Part shown: positions 53,421-61,406 of the stretch, one piece after another
Position numbering within the stretch: the first letter of the stretch is position 1
How the letters are laid out: each line of letters opens with the position of its first letter
Assembly (NCBI RefSeq): GCF_050859025.1
Contig: NZ_CP138200.1
Location: forward strand, 3,410,001-3,474,000
Length of the DNA: 64,000 nt
Direction of reading: 5' to 3'
From: Wukongibacter sp050859025
Lineage (GTDB): Bacteria > Bacillota > Clostridia > Peptostreptococcales > Caminicellaceae
Translations under genes and position numbers: made by a program
Notes under the pieces: model-generated
Seen by the model: the letters and a program-made list of their open reading frames with translations, nothing else
What the model was told of the DNA's origin: nothing
Database searches by the model: none

Positions 53421-54377
53421 CTATATGTCTCCATCTATAGCTGCTATTTCGTCTTGTACTTGTGTCATGTTCATGTGAGCATATATCTGGGTCGTACTAA
53501 TACTTGAATGGCCTAACAATCGTTGTATCGTCTCAAGGTTAGCACCTTGTTCAAGTAAATACATGGCCCGAGAATGCCTAAATATATGTGGATGCACGTT
53601 CTTAGAAACATTTGCTCTTTTCCCTATTTCTTTGACTGCATCTTGTATAGCTTTTTTAGAAAGCCTGTTTTTTTGTCTACTTACAAACAAAGCTTCTAAA
53701 TTATCCGATCTAGTCATAAGATACCTTCTAAGTCTTGTAGCAGCTTCTTTTGAGAATATACAAATACGCTCTTTGGCCCCTTTCCCAAGAACTTTGAATC
53801 TTCTATTGTTGTAGTCTAGATTTTGTTTGTTTTGCTGGTGAACTTCTGTAAGTCTGCATCCAGAACTGAAAAAGAAGGCTATTAGTGCTGCATCCCTAAC
53901 TCGGTTTCGGTCTTTCGAATTATCTAAATAATTCAAAATCTGCTGATATTCTTCATATGTAAGGAAATTTCGTTCCTTTTTCCTAATCTTTGGCTTTTCC
54001 AGCTTGTCCAAGGGGTTTTTCATGCCTAAAACTTCTTGCTTGATTAAGGTATTGAAAAATGTGTTTAGGGAAGTAAATTTCCTTGAAAGTGCTTCGTCAC
54101 CGTTTTTTCTATCCTCTTGGCAATGCAGCAGGAAGTCTTGGATAATGAAATGGCTCACTTTGTTTAAAGGTATATCTTTTATATATTGAATGAACAGCCT
54201 TAAATCGTTTCCTATAATAGCCTTTAAGCTTTCATCTGTAAGCCCTTTTGAAATACAATGCATTTTATATCTTTTAAATATTTTCTGATTATCAATATTG
54301 GAAACATTGGATGTTTTAGTACCTAAATTATTTTGTTCCTCCTGATACTGAAAAATGTTAATTTGTTCTAATGCCAT
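53421..54377 (-). CDS. Tyrosine-type site-specific recombinase (XerD-like integrase)
   Basis: A 318-aa phage-integrase-family protein. A SAM-like core-binding domain (residues ~30-125) precedes the catalytic domain with R175 (SGCRLTEVH), K199 (VLGKGAKER), H264-x-x-R267 (HIFRHSRA), H290 (LLGHSSIST) and the nucleophile Y299 (QIYAH). All catalytic residues are present. It ends 44 bp before a terminator. The ATG at 54377 follows GGGAGGACAATTAT. It is likely the integrase of the accessory or prophage region that fills the right-hand part of the window. Confidence 0.93.
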   Translation of the reverse strand: MALEQINIFQYQEEQNNLGTKTSNVSNIDNQKIFKRYKMHCISKGLTDESLKAIIGNDLRLFIQYIKDIPLNKVSHFIIQDFLLHCQEDRKNGDEALSRKFTSLNTFFNTLIKQEVLGMKNPLDKLEKPKIRKKERNFLTYEEYQQILNYLDNSKDRNRVRDAALIAFFFSSGCRLTEVHQQNKQNLDYNNRRFKVLGKGAKERICIFSKEAATRLRRYLMTRSDNLEALFVSRQKNRLSKKAIQDAVKEIGKRANVSKNVHPHIFRHSRAMYLLEQGANLETIQRLLGHSSISTTQIYAHMNMTQVQDEIAAIDGDI

Positions 54378-54396
54378 ATAATTGTCCTCCCTTTTC

Positions 54397-54425
54397 TTGT
54401 GAGAGACACAATCCTCTGATATAAT
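54397..54425 (+). promoter_or_regulatory. Sigma-A promoter for a small RNA
   Basis: TTGTGA at 54397 and TATAAT at 54420 are spaced by exactly 17 bases. The promoter points away from the recombinase gene and reads into the two-hairpin transcript candidate at 54432. Confidence 0.65.
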
Positions 54426-54431
54426 ATGTAT

Positions 54432-54507
54432 ATGGAGGATTATGCCTCCGAATCATCTTGGAAGTCGGTGCGCTCGCCAAAGTACATCCGACTTCCTACT
54501 ATTTTTT
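54432..54507 (+). ncRNA. Candidate ~76-nt small RNA
   Basis: It starts about seven bases after a good sigma-A promoter. Hairpin 1 is GGAGG-ATTATG-CCTCC, whose stem presents a ribosome-binding-site-like GGAGG. Hairpin 2 is GGAAGTCGG / CCGACTTCC with a 19-base loop, followed by TACTATTTTTT as terminator. Its 3' end is antisense to the last codons of the ribbon-helix-helix gene. It is divergent from the integrase gene. It matches no RNA family known to me. Confidence 0.55.
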
Positions 54508-54678
54508 GCATTCTTTTCTTTCTTGCTTTCGATTTTTTACATACTCGATTATAAAAAATCTTATTGCCTCACTTCGATTCTTGAAACAATTATCTTTCTC
54601 TACTTCTTCCCCAAACTCTTCCCAAAGGCTTTGATTACAATTAAACTGCCTTTTGCTTTCATTATATTTACTGCTCAC
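54499..54678 (-). CDS. Ribbon-helix-helix-like small protein
   Basis: A 59-aa protein: SKYNESKRQFNCNQSLWEEF, then KNRSEAIRFFIIEYVKNR and a basic tail. A beta strand followed by two helices with 'RSEAIRxFI' is the CopG/Arc-type DNA-binding pattern. A GTG start at 54678 follows GGGAGGTGAATAAT. It lies upstream of the integrase gene on the same strand and may act as its regulator or as an excisionase-like accessory factor. It is too short for most automatic gene calls. Confidence 0.75.
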   Translation of the reverse strand: MSSKYNESKRQFNCNQSLWEEFGEEVEKDNCFKNRSEAIRFFIIEYVKNRKQERKECKK

Positions 54679-54752
54679 ACATTATTCACCTCCCTATCTA
54701 TATTATACACCTTTTTCGAAGTATAATCAAACATATGTTCGTATATTTTGGT

Positions 54753-54783
54753 AAAAAAATAAAGCAGAGATTAAACCCTGCTA
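54753..54783 (-). terminator. Terminator after the lipoprotein nuclease gene
   Basis: On the minus strand AGCAGGG-TTTAAT-CTCTGCT is followed by TTATTTTTTT. Confidence 0.7.
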
Positions 54784-54830
54784 AGTTGTTCTTTAGCGAC
54801 TTTAGTACTATTCATACACTAATTCATCCA

Positions 54831-55826
54831 TCAATCATCGTATTTGTCTACAAGTTCTCCCTTAGTATTATACAATTCCGCAGGATCACTTTTACTGTTG
54901 TTCCAAGTTCCCTTGCCGTCCATCCAGTGAAAATCAATATCTGTATTTTTAGCAGAATCTCCTACTTTAACTGTTGCGTTTGGATTCAAAGTAAACTTTG
55001 GAAATGTAAAAGACTGATTGCCTTTTACCGATACAATCTTCCACCCTGTAAGGTCCACTGAATCATTACTAGAATTTTTAAGTGTGATATATTCAGCCTT
55101 TTTATCCAGTTCAGTAATCATTACTTTTTTATCCATAGAACCTGTTTGTTTCTCAGTTGGTGCTTCTGTTTCTAATTTTGCATTCGCTTCATCAGGATTT
55201 ATATTGTCAAATTCATCGTTTACAGTATTTCCTTTTATAATGTATGTGAAGCTATAATGACTTGGTATCTGAGTATTGTTACTTGGGTAAGTTATAATTG
55301 CAACAAAATCTGTACACCCACCAGCATCCCGAATAACTTTTTCCATATATGCTTGATCTCCGTGTCTATTCAATGTACTGTTCTGAGGTGTGATATTGTA
55401 AGCATTGGATACTCCACCTAAAGAATCTGCAATCACATGACCTTCATCTAAACTATCACTTTCTACGCCAGGTACTTTCGCTTCATCTCTATAGTAACGA
55501 CCTGTCGATAGTACTGGTTCATTGGCTTCATCCTGCAAAGTAATTTTTTTAGCTATTACTTTTACCAATTGACCATATTCATTGGTAAACGCCCAGTATT
55601 CCCTATCTCCATACCCAATGTCAACTACTACATTTGCTTCGCGATGACCAGACAAATCACCACCATCAACCTGAATTAGTTTGTATCCTTCGAAAATATT
55701 GTTCGGAAGAACCTCTTGTTCTTGTGTTAGTTCAGACTTGCTACAACCAAACATAAAAAAAGATGTTAACATTACGACAAATGCCACTGCTTTTTTCTTA
55801 TTAAATAACTCTTTTATTCTAACCAT
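54831..55826 (-). CDS. Lipoprotein DNA/RNA nuclease with lamin-tail domain
   Basis: A 331-aa exported protein. The lipoprotein signal is FVVMLTSFFMFGCSKSE, with lipobox Cys. A beta-beta-metal nuclease core carries the catalytic His in SLDEGHVIADSLGG (a DRGH-type motif) and the metal Asn in NITPQNSTLNRHGD. A linker rich in Glu/Thr leads to a lamin-tail beta-sandwich (KKAEYITLKNSSNDSVDLTG, WKIVS). It likely degrades nucleic acid outside the membrane, for nutrients or against competitors. I use the ATG at 55826 after AAGGAGTATATCAAA; an ATG 13 codons upstream lacks a site. Confidence 0.88.
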   Translation of the reverse strand: MVRIKELFNKKKAVAFVVMLTSFFMFGCSKSELTQEQEVLPNNIFEGYKLIQVDGGDLSGHREANVVVDIGYGDREYWAFTNEYGQLVKVIAKKITLQDEANEPVLSTGRYYRDEAKVPGVESDSLDEGHVIADSLGGVSNAYNITPQNSTLNRHGDQAYMEKVIRDAGGCTDFVAIITYPSNNTQIPSHYSFTYIIKGNTVNDEFDNINPDEANAKLETEAPTEKQTGSMDKKVMITELDKKAEYITLKNSSNDSVDLTGWKIVSVKGNQSFTFPKFTLNPNATVKVGDSAKNTDIDFHWMDGKGTWNNSKSDPAELYNTKGELVDKYDD

Positions 55827-55982
55827 TTTGATATACTCCTTATAAATTAGCATTTTTAAATCCAATCATTAGATCCAACGTCTAGTACCAATTTCATTTT
55901 ATATTAAGATACCAATAATTTCAATTTAAAAATGGCCCGCATATTTATGATAGTTCTTTAGCACTATCATATTTAAATAGAC

Positions 55983-56010
55983 AAAAAAGAGAATCCTTTT
56001 AAGATTCTCT
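55983..56010 (-). terminator. Terminator after the 112-aa gene
   Basis: On the minus strand AGAGAATC-TTAAAAG-GATTCTCT is followed by TTTTTTGT. Confidence 0.8.
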
Positions 56011-56026
56011 GTTAAGTCGATTCTAA

Positions 56027-56365
56027 TTATTGGGTATTTTTTTCAAATTCAAAAATCTCAAGAGCCTTTTCATAAGAAGTTGCTCCATTCAATCTATAAG
56101 ATCCTTTTTTTAATAATAAATTATTTTCTTTCATGTAATTAATCATTTTTTGTTTTTCACTTTTAATCCACAAAAACTCAGGATCTTCTATAACTCGGTA
56201 ATCTCTAATGGTACTAACTGTTAATAGTATTTCACGTTTTGATACAGCTACAACACCATGTTGTTTCAAATCAGATAAAAGAGATTGACGTAAATGAAAA
56301 TAAATCGCACTTCCCACAAATGCCGCTATTAAAATTATAATTATAAATTTTTTGTTTTTAGCCAT
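56027..56365 (-). CDS. Hypothetical membrane-anchored protein
   Basis: A 112-aa protein with one N-terminal membrane helix (KFIIIILIAAFVGSAIYFHL) and a basic-acidic soluble part. YMKENNLLLKKGSYRLNGAT and SYEKALEIFEFEK look like the MltG/YceG-LytM-type 'KxGSYxl' strand, so a LysM-related or endolytic-transglycosylase-like fragment is possible but weak. It is probably monocistronic with its own terminator. The ATG at 56365 follows AAAAAGGTGATATTCCA. Confidence 0.6.
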   Translation of the reverse strand: MAKNKKFIIIILIAAFVGSAIYFHLRQSLLSDLKQHGVVAVSKREILLTVSTIRDYRVIEDPEFLWIKSEKQKMINYMKENNLLLKKGSYRLNGATSYEKALEIFEFEKNTQ

Positions 56366-56441
56366 TGGAATATCACCTTTTTCTATTTAGTCTATTCTGA
56401 CGTTTGCAACTTATTCAGAACAAAATTTTATCATATTAATT

Positions 56442-57146
56442 TTAAAGATCAGTTGGTCCATAATAATTAGAAGTCCCCTTTATATCATCTAACGTATTTG
56501 CTGGTGTATATCCATAGAAGCCTATTAGCATATTATATAATTTTTTGCTCTGTGTGTTTAAAAACTTAGAAGGTATTTTCCATTTATGTTTTCTTACTCC
56601 ATGATTCCTTATACCAGCATATCTTAGTGCTTTGATGGCAAATGTTGAACAATTATAGTCCTCTAAATTATATGTATAATTTCTATGACTTTTCATGTAT
56701 GCTATAATGCTATCTGCTTGTTTATCTGATATATAGAATACTTTGGCTCCATTCATACGGTGGTAACGATCATTTTTTTTCGTTCCTTTTACACTAGCTT
56801 TAGTTAGAATTTTTTCAGCTGTTACATCACCCTTTGGATAAAAACCTTCGACTTTAGTATAATCTTCTTTTTCATTATGAATAGCTAAAAAAGTATGTCC
56901 AACATCTACCCTACCACGACCATCAATAGTTATTGCATCTAATGAATTAAATTTAGGTGTATCAACACAAAGAACTACATATGATTTTCCTTTTCTATTC
57001 AATTTATTGATGAGTTTTCCTATAGCAAAACTATCCCCAGGGTCTAAGGAAGAAGGCTTTCTAATTGTATCTTCTGAAGCAAAACCTGCAATAGAAGATG
57101 TAATTATAATACAAATTGTTAATAATAGAGAAACTACTTTTTTCAT
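56442..57146 (-). CDS. Secreted papain-like (permuted NlpC/LRAT-type) hypothetical protein
   Basis: A 234-aa exported protein with a clear signal peptide (VVSLLLTICIIITSSIAGFA). The body contains VDVGHTFLAIHNE near residue 82 and YNLEDYNCSTFAIKALRYAG near 160. A His followed by a later Cys in an N-C-S-T-F context is the permuted NlpC/P60 (LRAT-like) arrangement, so a cell-wall amidase or acyltransferase role is possible. I cannot place it in a named family. The ATG at 57146 follows AAGGAGATTTGTAAA. It is monocistronic. Confidence 0.65.
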   Translation of the reverse strand: MKKVVSLLLTICIIITSSIAGFASEDTIRKPSSLDPGDSFAIGKLINKLNRKGKSYVVLCVDTPKFNSLDAITIDGRGRVDVGHTFLAIHNEKEDYTKVEGFYPKGDVTAEKILTKASVKGTKKNDRYHRMNGAKVFYISDKQADSIIAYMKSHRNYTYNLEDYNCSTFAIKALRYAGIRNHGVRKHKWKIPSKFLNTQSKKLYNMLIGFYGYTPANTLDDIKGTSNYYGPTDL

Positions 57147-57421
57147 TTTACAAATCTCCTTATTTTATGAATTTTTAAAGTTGTTTTATTTACATTATGT
57201 CTCAATAGTATTCTTTATCATCCTCCTTTTTTACATTAAATATTTTCAGTATTAGCATAATCTTTGGTTAAATTGTTGAAGATACCCCCTCATAAAAAAT
57301 AGCATAAAAAAAACAAAAAAAATGTAGAAATTTGTAATCAATATACAAATTAAGGAAAAAATAAGATTTTAAAAATTAAAACATAAATTCCAATACATGC
57401 CTCAATAAAATTCTTAAAAAT

Positions 57422-57449
57422 AAAAAAAGAGTAGAGCCTAAGCCCTACC
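57422..57449 (-). terminator. Terminator after the four-helix membrane gene
   Basis: On the minus strand GTAGGGC-TTAG-GCTCTAC is followed by TCTTTTTTTATTTTT. The rest of the 57147-57477 gap is very A-rich, with no gene. Confidence 0.8.
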
Positions 57450-57477
57450 CTTGTGTACTTCTGTTTTAGTTATGAAA

Positions 57478-57999
57478 TTAGAATGCATCATCAGGATTAG
57501 ATTCTGTAACATTTCTTGGATTATAATTCTTAGGTTTATTTTCAATGATTATACATTGTAATAGATTAATTAAAATATATACTAATCTTAACAATCCTAT
57601 AGTAAAAAACACTAAAAGAAACACAAATAATAGTGAATTATTCTTATTAATAATATTTGTAGTTCCTGTAAAATAAACAATGTATAGACTATATCCTATT
57701 AAAATTATCCCGCTAACAAACGGTTCTATATAATAGTATAGAAAAGTACCCCACATTTCTTTATCTTGAATATAACTTATGATTTTGCTTCTTAATAAAC
57801 CTAATAGTATTGTTATAGAAGTTATTATAAACCCTATAACAGTAACTGCAACGGTTGCTACAATAGTAAAAAAAGTATCGAATTTACTTATTGTAATATC
57901 TTCTATCTTAAGTTTATAAAATATATAAATAGCAACAAAAGCAAATACATATGATATGAGTATCTCAATACATTTTTTAATGTAGCCTACAATGTTCAT
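57478..57999 (-). CDS. Four-helix membrane protein, partner of the upstream cytosolic protein
   Basis: A 173-aa protein with four hydrophobic helices: ILISYVFAFVAIYIFYKL, FFTIVATVAVTVIGFIITSI, YIEPFVSGIILIGYSLYIVY and LLFVFLLVFFTIGLLRLVYI. A charged C-terminus follows. It begins 14 bp after the gene at 58014 and shares its promoter and terminator, so the two form one unit. Membrane effector plus soluble sensor is a common defence layout, but no known family is recognised. Confidence 0.75.
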   Translation of the reverse strand: MNIVGYIKKCIEILISYVFAFVAIYIFYKLKIEDITISKFDTFFTIVATVAVTVIGFIITSITILLGLLRSKIISYIQDKEMWGTFLYYYIEPFVSGIILIGYSLYIVYFTGTTNIINKNNSLLFVFLLVFFTIGLLRLVYILINLLQCIIIENKPKNYNPRNVTESNPDDAF

Positions 58000-58013
58000 T
58001 CTAACCCCTCATT

Positions 58014-58904
58014 TTAATATATGTTATTCTCGCTCTTACGTTCTAGATAAGCTCTCTTAAAAATAGGAAATATTCTGTCATGTGTCAAAGGATTATTTCT
58101 ATCTACTCCAAAATCCTCTATATCCTTTACTCTATCAATTAATAAATCTATTTTTTCAACTTTAGTAACTGGCGTAGTTTTAGTTTTCATCTCTAAATTT
58201 TTAGTAAATTTACTTTTTCTTAATTCATGTACGGTTTCTTGGACTAATCCAGGTGCTAAGGTTTTATCTCTTTTAACATTTCCTAAAGAAATTTCTACTT
58301 TTAAGTTTGCTCCTTGATACTTTTTAAAACCCGAGAGCAAACCTCCTATATGTGTATTCTTACTAATATCTTCTAAATCACCTGTACTGATTCCAAAAGT
58401 AACAGTTCTATAAATCTTATCTTTTAGCATAGCTTCTACATCTACATTTCTAATAATAGGCTTCAACTTTATCACTAAGTCTTTTGTTTTTATAACCTTG
58501 TTTAAGTATTCCTCTATGCCTGAAGGTGTTAAACTATTTCTATTCCTATGTATACCCAAAATACAATTTTCTTTATCGTATAAAGCTGAACAAAACTCGC
58601 CTACATATTGTCCATCTTCTAATGTTACTATTTCAAACTCCCCTTCATCATCAGCGATTCCAGGAGGACAATGTTCTCTCAATCTTAGAAACTGTATTTC
58701 CCAAACTTTGTTTTTGTCATCAAATTTTATTAACTGCATTCTAGCTTTTTCGCCTCTAAAATCTTTAGTAGTTTGCTTCGGTTTTAGTTTTAAAGCTTTT
58801 TTAAAAACACCTGTTAAATCGTATTTTTCTTCAATATCTTTATTATTAACTTTCTTTTCACAAAATACTTCCACATAATCAAATTGAACTTTTTTATTAT
58901 CCAT
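58014..58904 (-). CDS. DUF6731-like cytosolic protein
   Basis: A 296-aa soluble protein. QFDYVEVFCEK at the start, WEIQFLRLREHCPPGIADDE near residue 67, and YVGEFCSALYDKENCILGIH then RNRNSLTPSGIEEYLNK near 105 match a family I know as DUF6731, of unknown function, widespread in Firmicutes and often beside a membrane protein. The second half (SGFKKYQGANLKVEISLGN) has the look of a nucleic-acid or ligand-binding sandwich. The ATG at 58904 follows AAGGGGATGGGACT. It is the first gene of a two-gene operon with 57478. Confidence 0.7.
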   Translation of the reverse strand: MDNKKVQFDYVEVFCEKKVNNKDIEEKYDLTGVFKKALKLKPKQTTKDFRGEKARMQLIKFDDKNKVWEIQFLRLREHCPPGIADDEGEFEIVTLEDGQYVGEFCSALYDKENCILGIHRNRNSLTPSGIEEYLNKVIKTKDLVIKLKPIIRNVDVEAMLKDKIYRTVTFGISTGDLEDISKNTHIGGLLSGFKKYQGANLKVEISLGNVKRDKTLAPGLVQETVHELRKSKFTKNLEMKTKTTPVTKVEKIDLLIDRVKDIEDFGVDRNNPLTHDRIFPIFKRAYLERKSENNIY

Positions 58905-59116
58905 AGTCCCATCCCCTTAATTAATATCGCATACATATTGTAACATTATTTGTTATATTTTGACAAGTTATAAAGGAACCCTGTATTAAGTCCTCGGATT
59001 CCCCTACGATGTGATATTAATTTTAGGTACTATAATTATAACATAATTAGGGAAGATTTACAATATTTTTTACGAACATATGTTTGCAATTGTTGATTTT
59101 TTTATCATTTAAGTAC

Positions 59117-59143
59117 TAAAAAAGACCGAGTTTCCCCAGTCTA
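59117..59143 (-). terminator. Second terminator after the 56-aa gene
   Basis: On the minus strand GACTGGG-GAAA-CTCGGTC is followed by TTTTTTAG. The rest of 58905-59110 shows only AT-rich sequence. Confidence 0.6.
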
Positions 59144-59164
59144 TGCTAACTAATACTTTAGCGT

Positions 59165-59203
59165 CAAAAACAAACAAGGATAAGGCCAAAGCCTTACCCT
59201 TAA
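59165..59203 (-). terminator. Terminator after the 56-aa gene
   Basis: On the minus strand AAGGGTAAGGC-TTT-GGCCTTATCCTT is followed by GTTTGTTTTT. Confidence 0.75.
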
Positions 59204-59208
59204 TAATA

Positions 59209-59379
59209 TTAATCTTCATGTTCCATTACTTCAAGCTGTAAAATCTTATCAACTACTATATAATCTTTTCTGCTTGCAAATGCTCTTATTTTATAATTCT
59301 TTTCTATTATGTAATAATGCTCGTTTCTATAATCAGTTCTATCTTCATACCAACGAATAAAGTCTTCTATTTCATTCAT
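59209..59379 (-). CDS. Small hypothetical protein
   Basis: A 56-aa frame, MNEIEDFIRWYEDRTDYRNE then YKIRAFASRKDYIVVDKILQ. It is charged and compact, with protein-like composition. No ribosome site precedes the ATG at 59379. The frame is open further up through the end of the preceding gene, so translation may begin by re-initiation after the stop at 59397 or at an unusual start. It is the third gene of the 60532-59209 unit, closed by terminators. Confidence 0.5.
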   Translation of the reverse strand: MNEIEDFIRWYEDRTDYRNEHYYIIEKNYKIRAFASRKDYIVVDKILQLEVMEHED

Positions 59380-59396
59380 TGATAAATCATATCCAT

Positions 59397-59783
59397 TTAT
59401 TGTGCCATTTTTTTTGGTTTAATAGATTTACTTTTTTCTAATTTTTTTTTCGCTCTTATCTCTAACCTGAGTTTCTCTTTATGTAGACTAAAAACCATTC
59501 CAATAACGACTAGAGTTGTAATATTAAAAGTAATAATAGCAAATGCCTCTGACTTAAAGTCTAATGGAAGTATTAGAACTGCAAATATAAAAAGCATGTT
59601 CATAACTATAAATAAAATTACTAATATTATATGAGAAGGAAGCCCAGTTTTGATTGCAAAATCACTAATACAATTTATTGCTCCTCTTACACCCTTTTCA
59701 AATACTTTAAAGGGGTTCATTAATGACATTCCTTTTTTGGGTTCATCTATAAATATCTCTTGCTGTTCTGTTACATTATTCAT
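59397..59783 (-). CDS. Two-helix membrane protein
   Basis: A 128-aa protein: a soluble N-terminus (EQQEIFIDEPKKGMSLMNPF), an amphipathic stretch, two membrane helices (IILVILFIVMNMLFIFAVLI and AFAIITFNITTLVVIGMVFSL), and a strongly basic tail (KLRLEIRAKKKLEKSKSIK). No family is recognised. It follows the 245-aa gene after 11 bp on the same strand, so the two probably work together at the membrane. The ATG at 59783 follows AAGGGGGATCATA. Confidence 0.65.
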   Translation of the reverse strand: MNNVTEQQEIFIDEPKKGMSLMNPFKVFEKGVRGAINCISDFAIKTGLPSHIILVILFIVMNMLFIFAVLILPLDFKSEAFAIITFNITTLVVIGMVFSLHKEKLRLEIRAKKKLEKSKSIKPKKMAQ

Positions 59784-59794
59784 TATGATCCCCC

Positions 59795-60532
59795 TTAAAC
59801 TTCAATGAATTCTTCGCTTACTGTTCGATCTGAAAAAAAGCGTTTTAAAGTAATTGCTCTATCCATATAAAATCCCAATAAAGCGATTAATGATAGTATT
59901 GTTATTCCTACGGGAATTATGAATAATGTTCTAGAAAAACTAATAATTGATAGTATTAAACCTGTAATAAAACTGACTAAAAAAGCACGATTATATAGAT
60001 TGTATTTTTTACTAATCTCGATATATAATCTTGTATCGTTCGTAATATCATCCATCAAATCAATTTTTTCTCTAATCCCTAACAATTTGTTAATATTTCT
60101 ATTTGTTAAATTTAAAAGATGAATTTTTTTTCTTTCTTTAAGCATGTAAAAATTACTTTCTAACTCATCCTTCATCTTAAGTAAGGCTCTTTGTACTCCA
60201 TCAAGACTATCAAGTAGTTCAGTTAGCCCTGTTAAGTAAATATATTCCACTCCATTACACTCGTGAGCACATTCCTGACATTTTTTTGCTTTTTCACTTA
60301 ACATTTCAATCGTTGCATTTATATTATCTTCTAAAACACTTAGTTCTTCATAATTACTACCAATTATATCTTCGATCTTATCTGCAAATATTTTGGTCGT
60401 GTCTGTACATTTTGACAGATCTCCTGATGATGAACCAAAAAAATTCTTTTCTGACTTAATTTCATATTTTTTAATATCAAAATTATTTTTCAAAAAAGGT
60501 CCTTGAATTGGCATACATTCAATACTTGCCAT
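59795..60532 (-). CDS. Helical membrane protein with Cys cluster
   Basis: A 245-aa protein. Residues ~50-180 are long charged helices likely to coil (KIEDIIGSNYEELSVLEDNI, VQRALLKMKDELESNFYMLK). A C-x2-C-x3-C cluster (KCQECAHECNG) interrupts the first hairpin and could bind metal. Two C-terminal membrane helices follow (AFLVSFITGLILSIISFSRT and LFIIPVGITILSLIALLGFY). I use the ATG at 60532, directly after AAAGGGGGGGATTTT. No family is recognised. Operon partner of 59397. Confidence 0.65.
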   Translation of the reverse strand: MASIECMPIQGPFLKNNFDIKKYEIKSEKNFFGSSSGDLSKCTDTTKIFADKIEDIIGSNYEELSVLEDNINATIEMLSEKAKKCQECAHECNGVEYIYLTGLTELLDSLDGVQRALLKMKDELESNFYMLKERKKIHLLNLTNRNINKLLGIREKIDLMDDITNDTRLYIEISKKYNLYNRAFLVSFITGLILSIISFSRTLFIIPVGITILSLIALLGFYMDRAITLKRFFSDRTVSEEFIEV

Positions 60533-60809
60533 AAAATCCCCCCCTTTTTTGCTGCTTATTCGAACAAATCTATTCACGCTATACCCCCGGTTATATAGTT
60601 ACTCAATAATTATAGTCCTATTATTTACTAAATTATTACTTTTTTATAAGGGTATTTTAAAAAAGGTCAAATATCTGTCCTTTGTTTACATTATATAACA
60701 AATATACCAAATAGTAAATATAGTTATATGCTGTAGCTTTATATAGTATATATAGTAATGGATTGTAAGTTTAATACCCTTAATTTTAGTATTATGAAAA
60801 TTTATAATG

Positions 60810-60837
60810 AAAAGAATAGAACCTAAGTTCTATTCTC
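60810..60837 (-). terminator. Terminator after the holin gene
   Basis: On the minus strand AGAATAGAAC-TTAG-GTTCTATTCT is followed by TTTCATT. The 60533-60810 gap has no other structure I can support. Confidence 0.75.
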
Positions 60838-60843
60838 TGTTAA

Positions 60844-61176
60844 TTAATGATTAAAGGATTTGTTTAATTGCCCATCATCTAAAAAGTCGCCTAAGTTTTC
60901 ATATATTTCTTGTATTAGGTCCTCAATATCTTCCTGACTAAAAATAATCTTTGCTGAATTAGGTATAGCTATATAAAGCTTTTCAGCTACCCAATCGAAT
61001 TTTTCTTCCCCGGTATCAAACCTTTTTTCTGCCAGTAACATGAGTGCATAAGCCTTTTCTCTCATTTCAATCAACATATTCTTTTTACCTTGCTTTTTAT
61101 ACACCCAATAAAAATACCCTACTGCTCCAACTACTAAAATCATTATCCACCCATATTCATAAAGTACATTTGACAT
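60844..61176 (-). CDS. Phage holin, LLH-type
   Basis: A 110-aa holin-like protein with one N-terminal membrane helix (YGWIMILVVGAVGYFYWVY) and a soluble tail (MLIEMREKAYALMLLAEKRF, FDWVAEKLYIAIPNSAKIIF) typical of the LLH family. Holins open the membrane at the end of lytic growth so that endolysin can reach the wall. It is the last gene of a three-gene lysis unit: endolysin, XhlA-like, holin. The ATG at 61176 follows AGGAGGATGATATT. Confidence 0.87.
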   Translation of the reverse strand: MSNVLYEYGWIMILVVGAVGYFYWVYKKQGKKNMLIEMREKAYALMLLAEKRFDTGEEKFDWVAEKLYIAIPNSAKIIFSQEDIEDLIQEIYENLGDFLDDGQLNKSFNH

Positions 61177-61188
61177 AATATCATCCTC

Positions 61189-61398
61189 CTATAAACTTTG
61201 TATGTACCAAAAGAAAAAGCCTATGAATGATGTCGCCACTAACATCACTAAAGCTTTTATCCAACTGGTCAAACTATCTAATTTTCCAATGAGATTTTCA
61301 ATTTTCTCTCCCATTTTAGCATCGTTAATTTCTAATTTGCCAATTCTTTTTTCATGATTATCCATCCTATTTATGATTTGTTGTGTATCAACTGACAT
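61189..61398 (-). CDS. XhlA-like (hemolysin/holin-associated) protein
   Basis: A 69-aa protein with a coiled-coil N-terminus (INRMDNHEKRIGKLEINDAK) and one C-terminal membrane helix (WIKALVMLVATSFIGFFFWY), the layout of XhlA. XhlA works with a holin in defective phage PBSX to help lysis. It lies 8 bp after the endolysin gene and 12 bp before the holin gene. The ATG at 61398 follows GTAGGTGATCTA. Confidence 0.87.
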   Translation of the reverse strand: MSVDTQQIINRMDNHEKRIGKLEINDAKMGEKIENLIGKLDSLTSWIKALVMLVATSFIGFFFWYIQSL

Positions 61399-61406
61399 TA
61401 GATCAC

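Noticed and set aside
54442..54726. 94-aa plus-strand hydrophobic frame starting within the small RNA
   Set aside because: It is antisense to the ribbon-helix-helix gene, crosses a terminator, and its Phe/Leu/Tyr bias is that of reversed AT-rich coding DNA.
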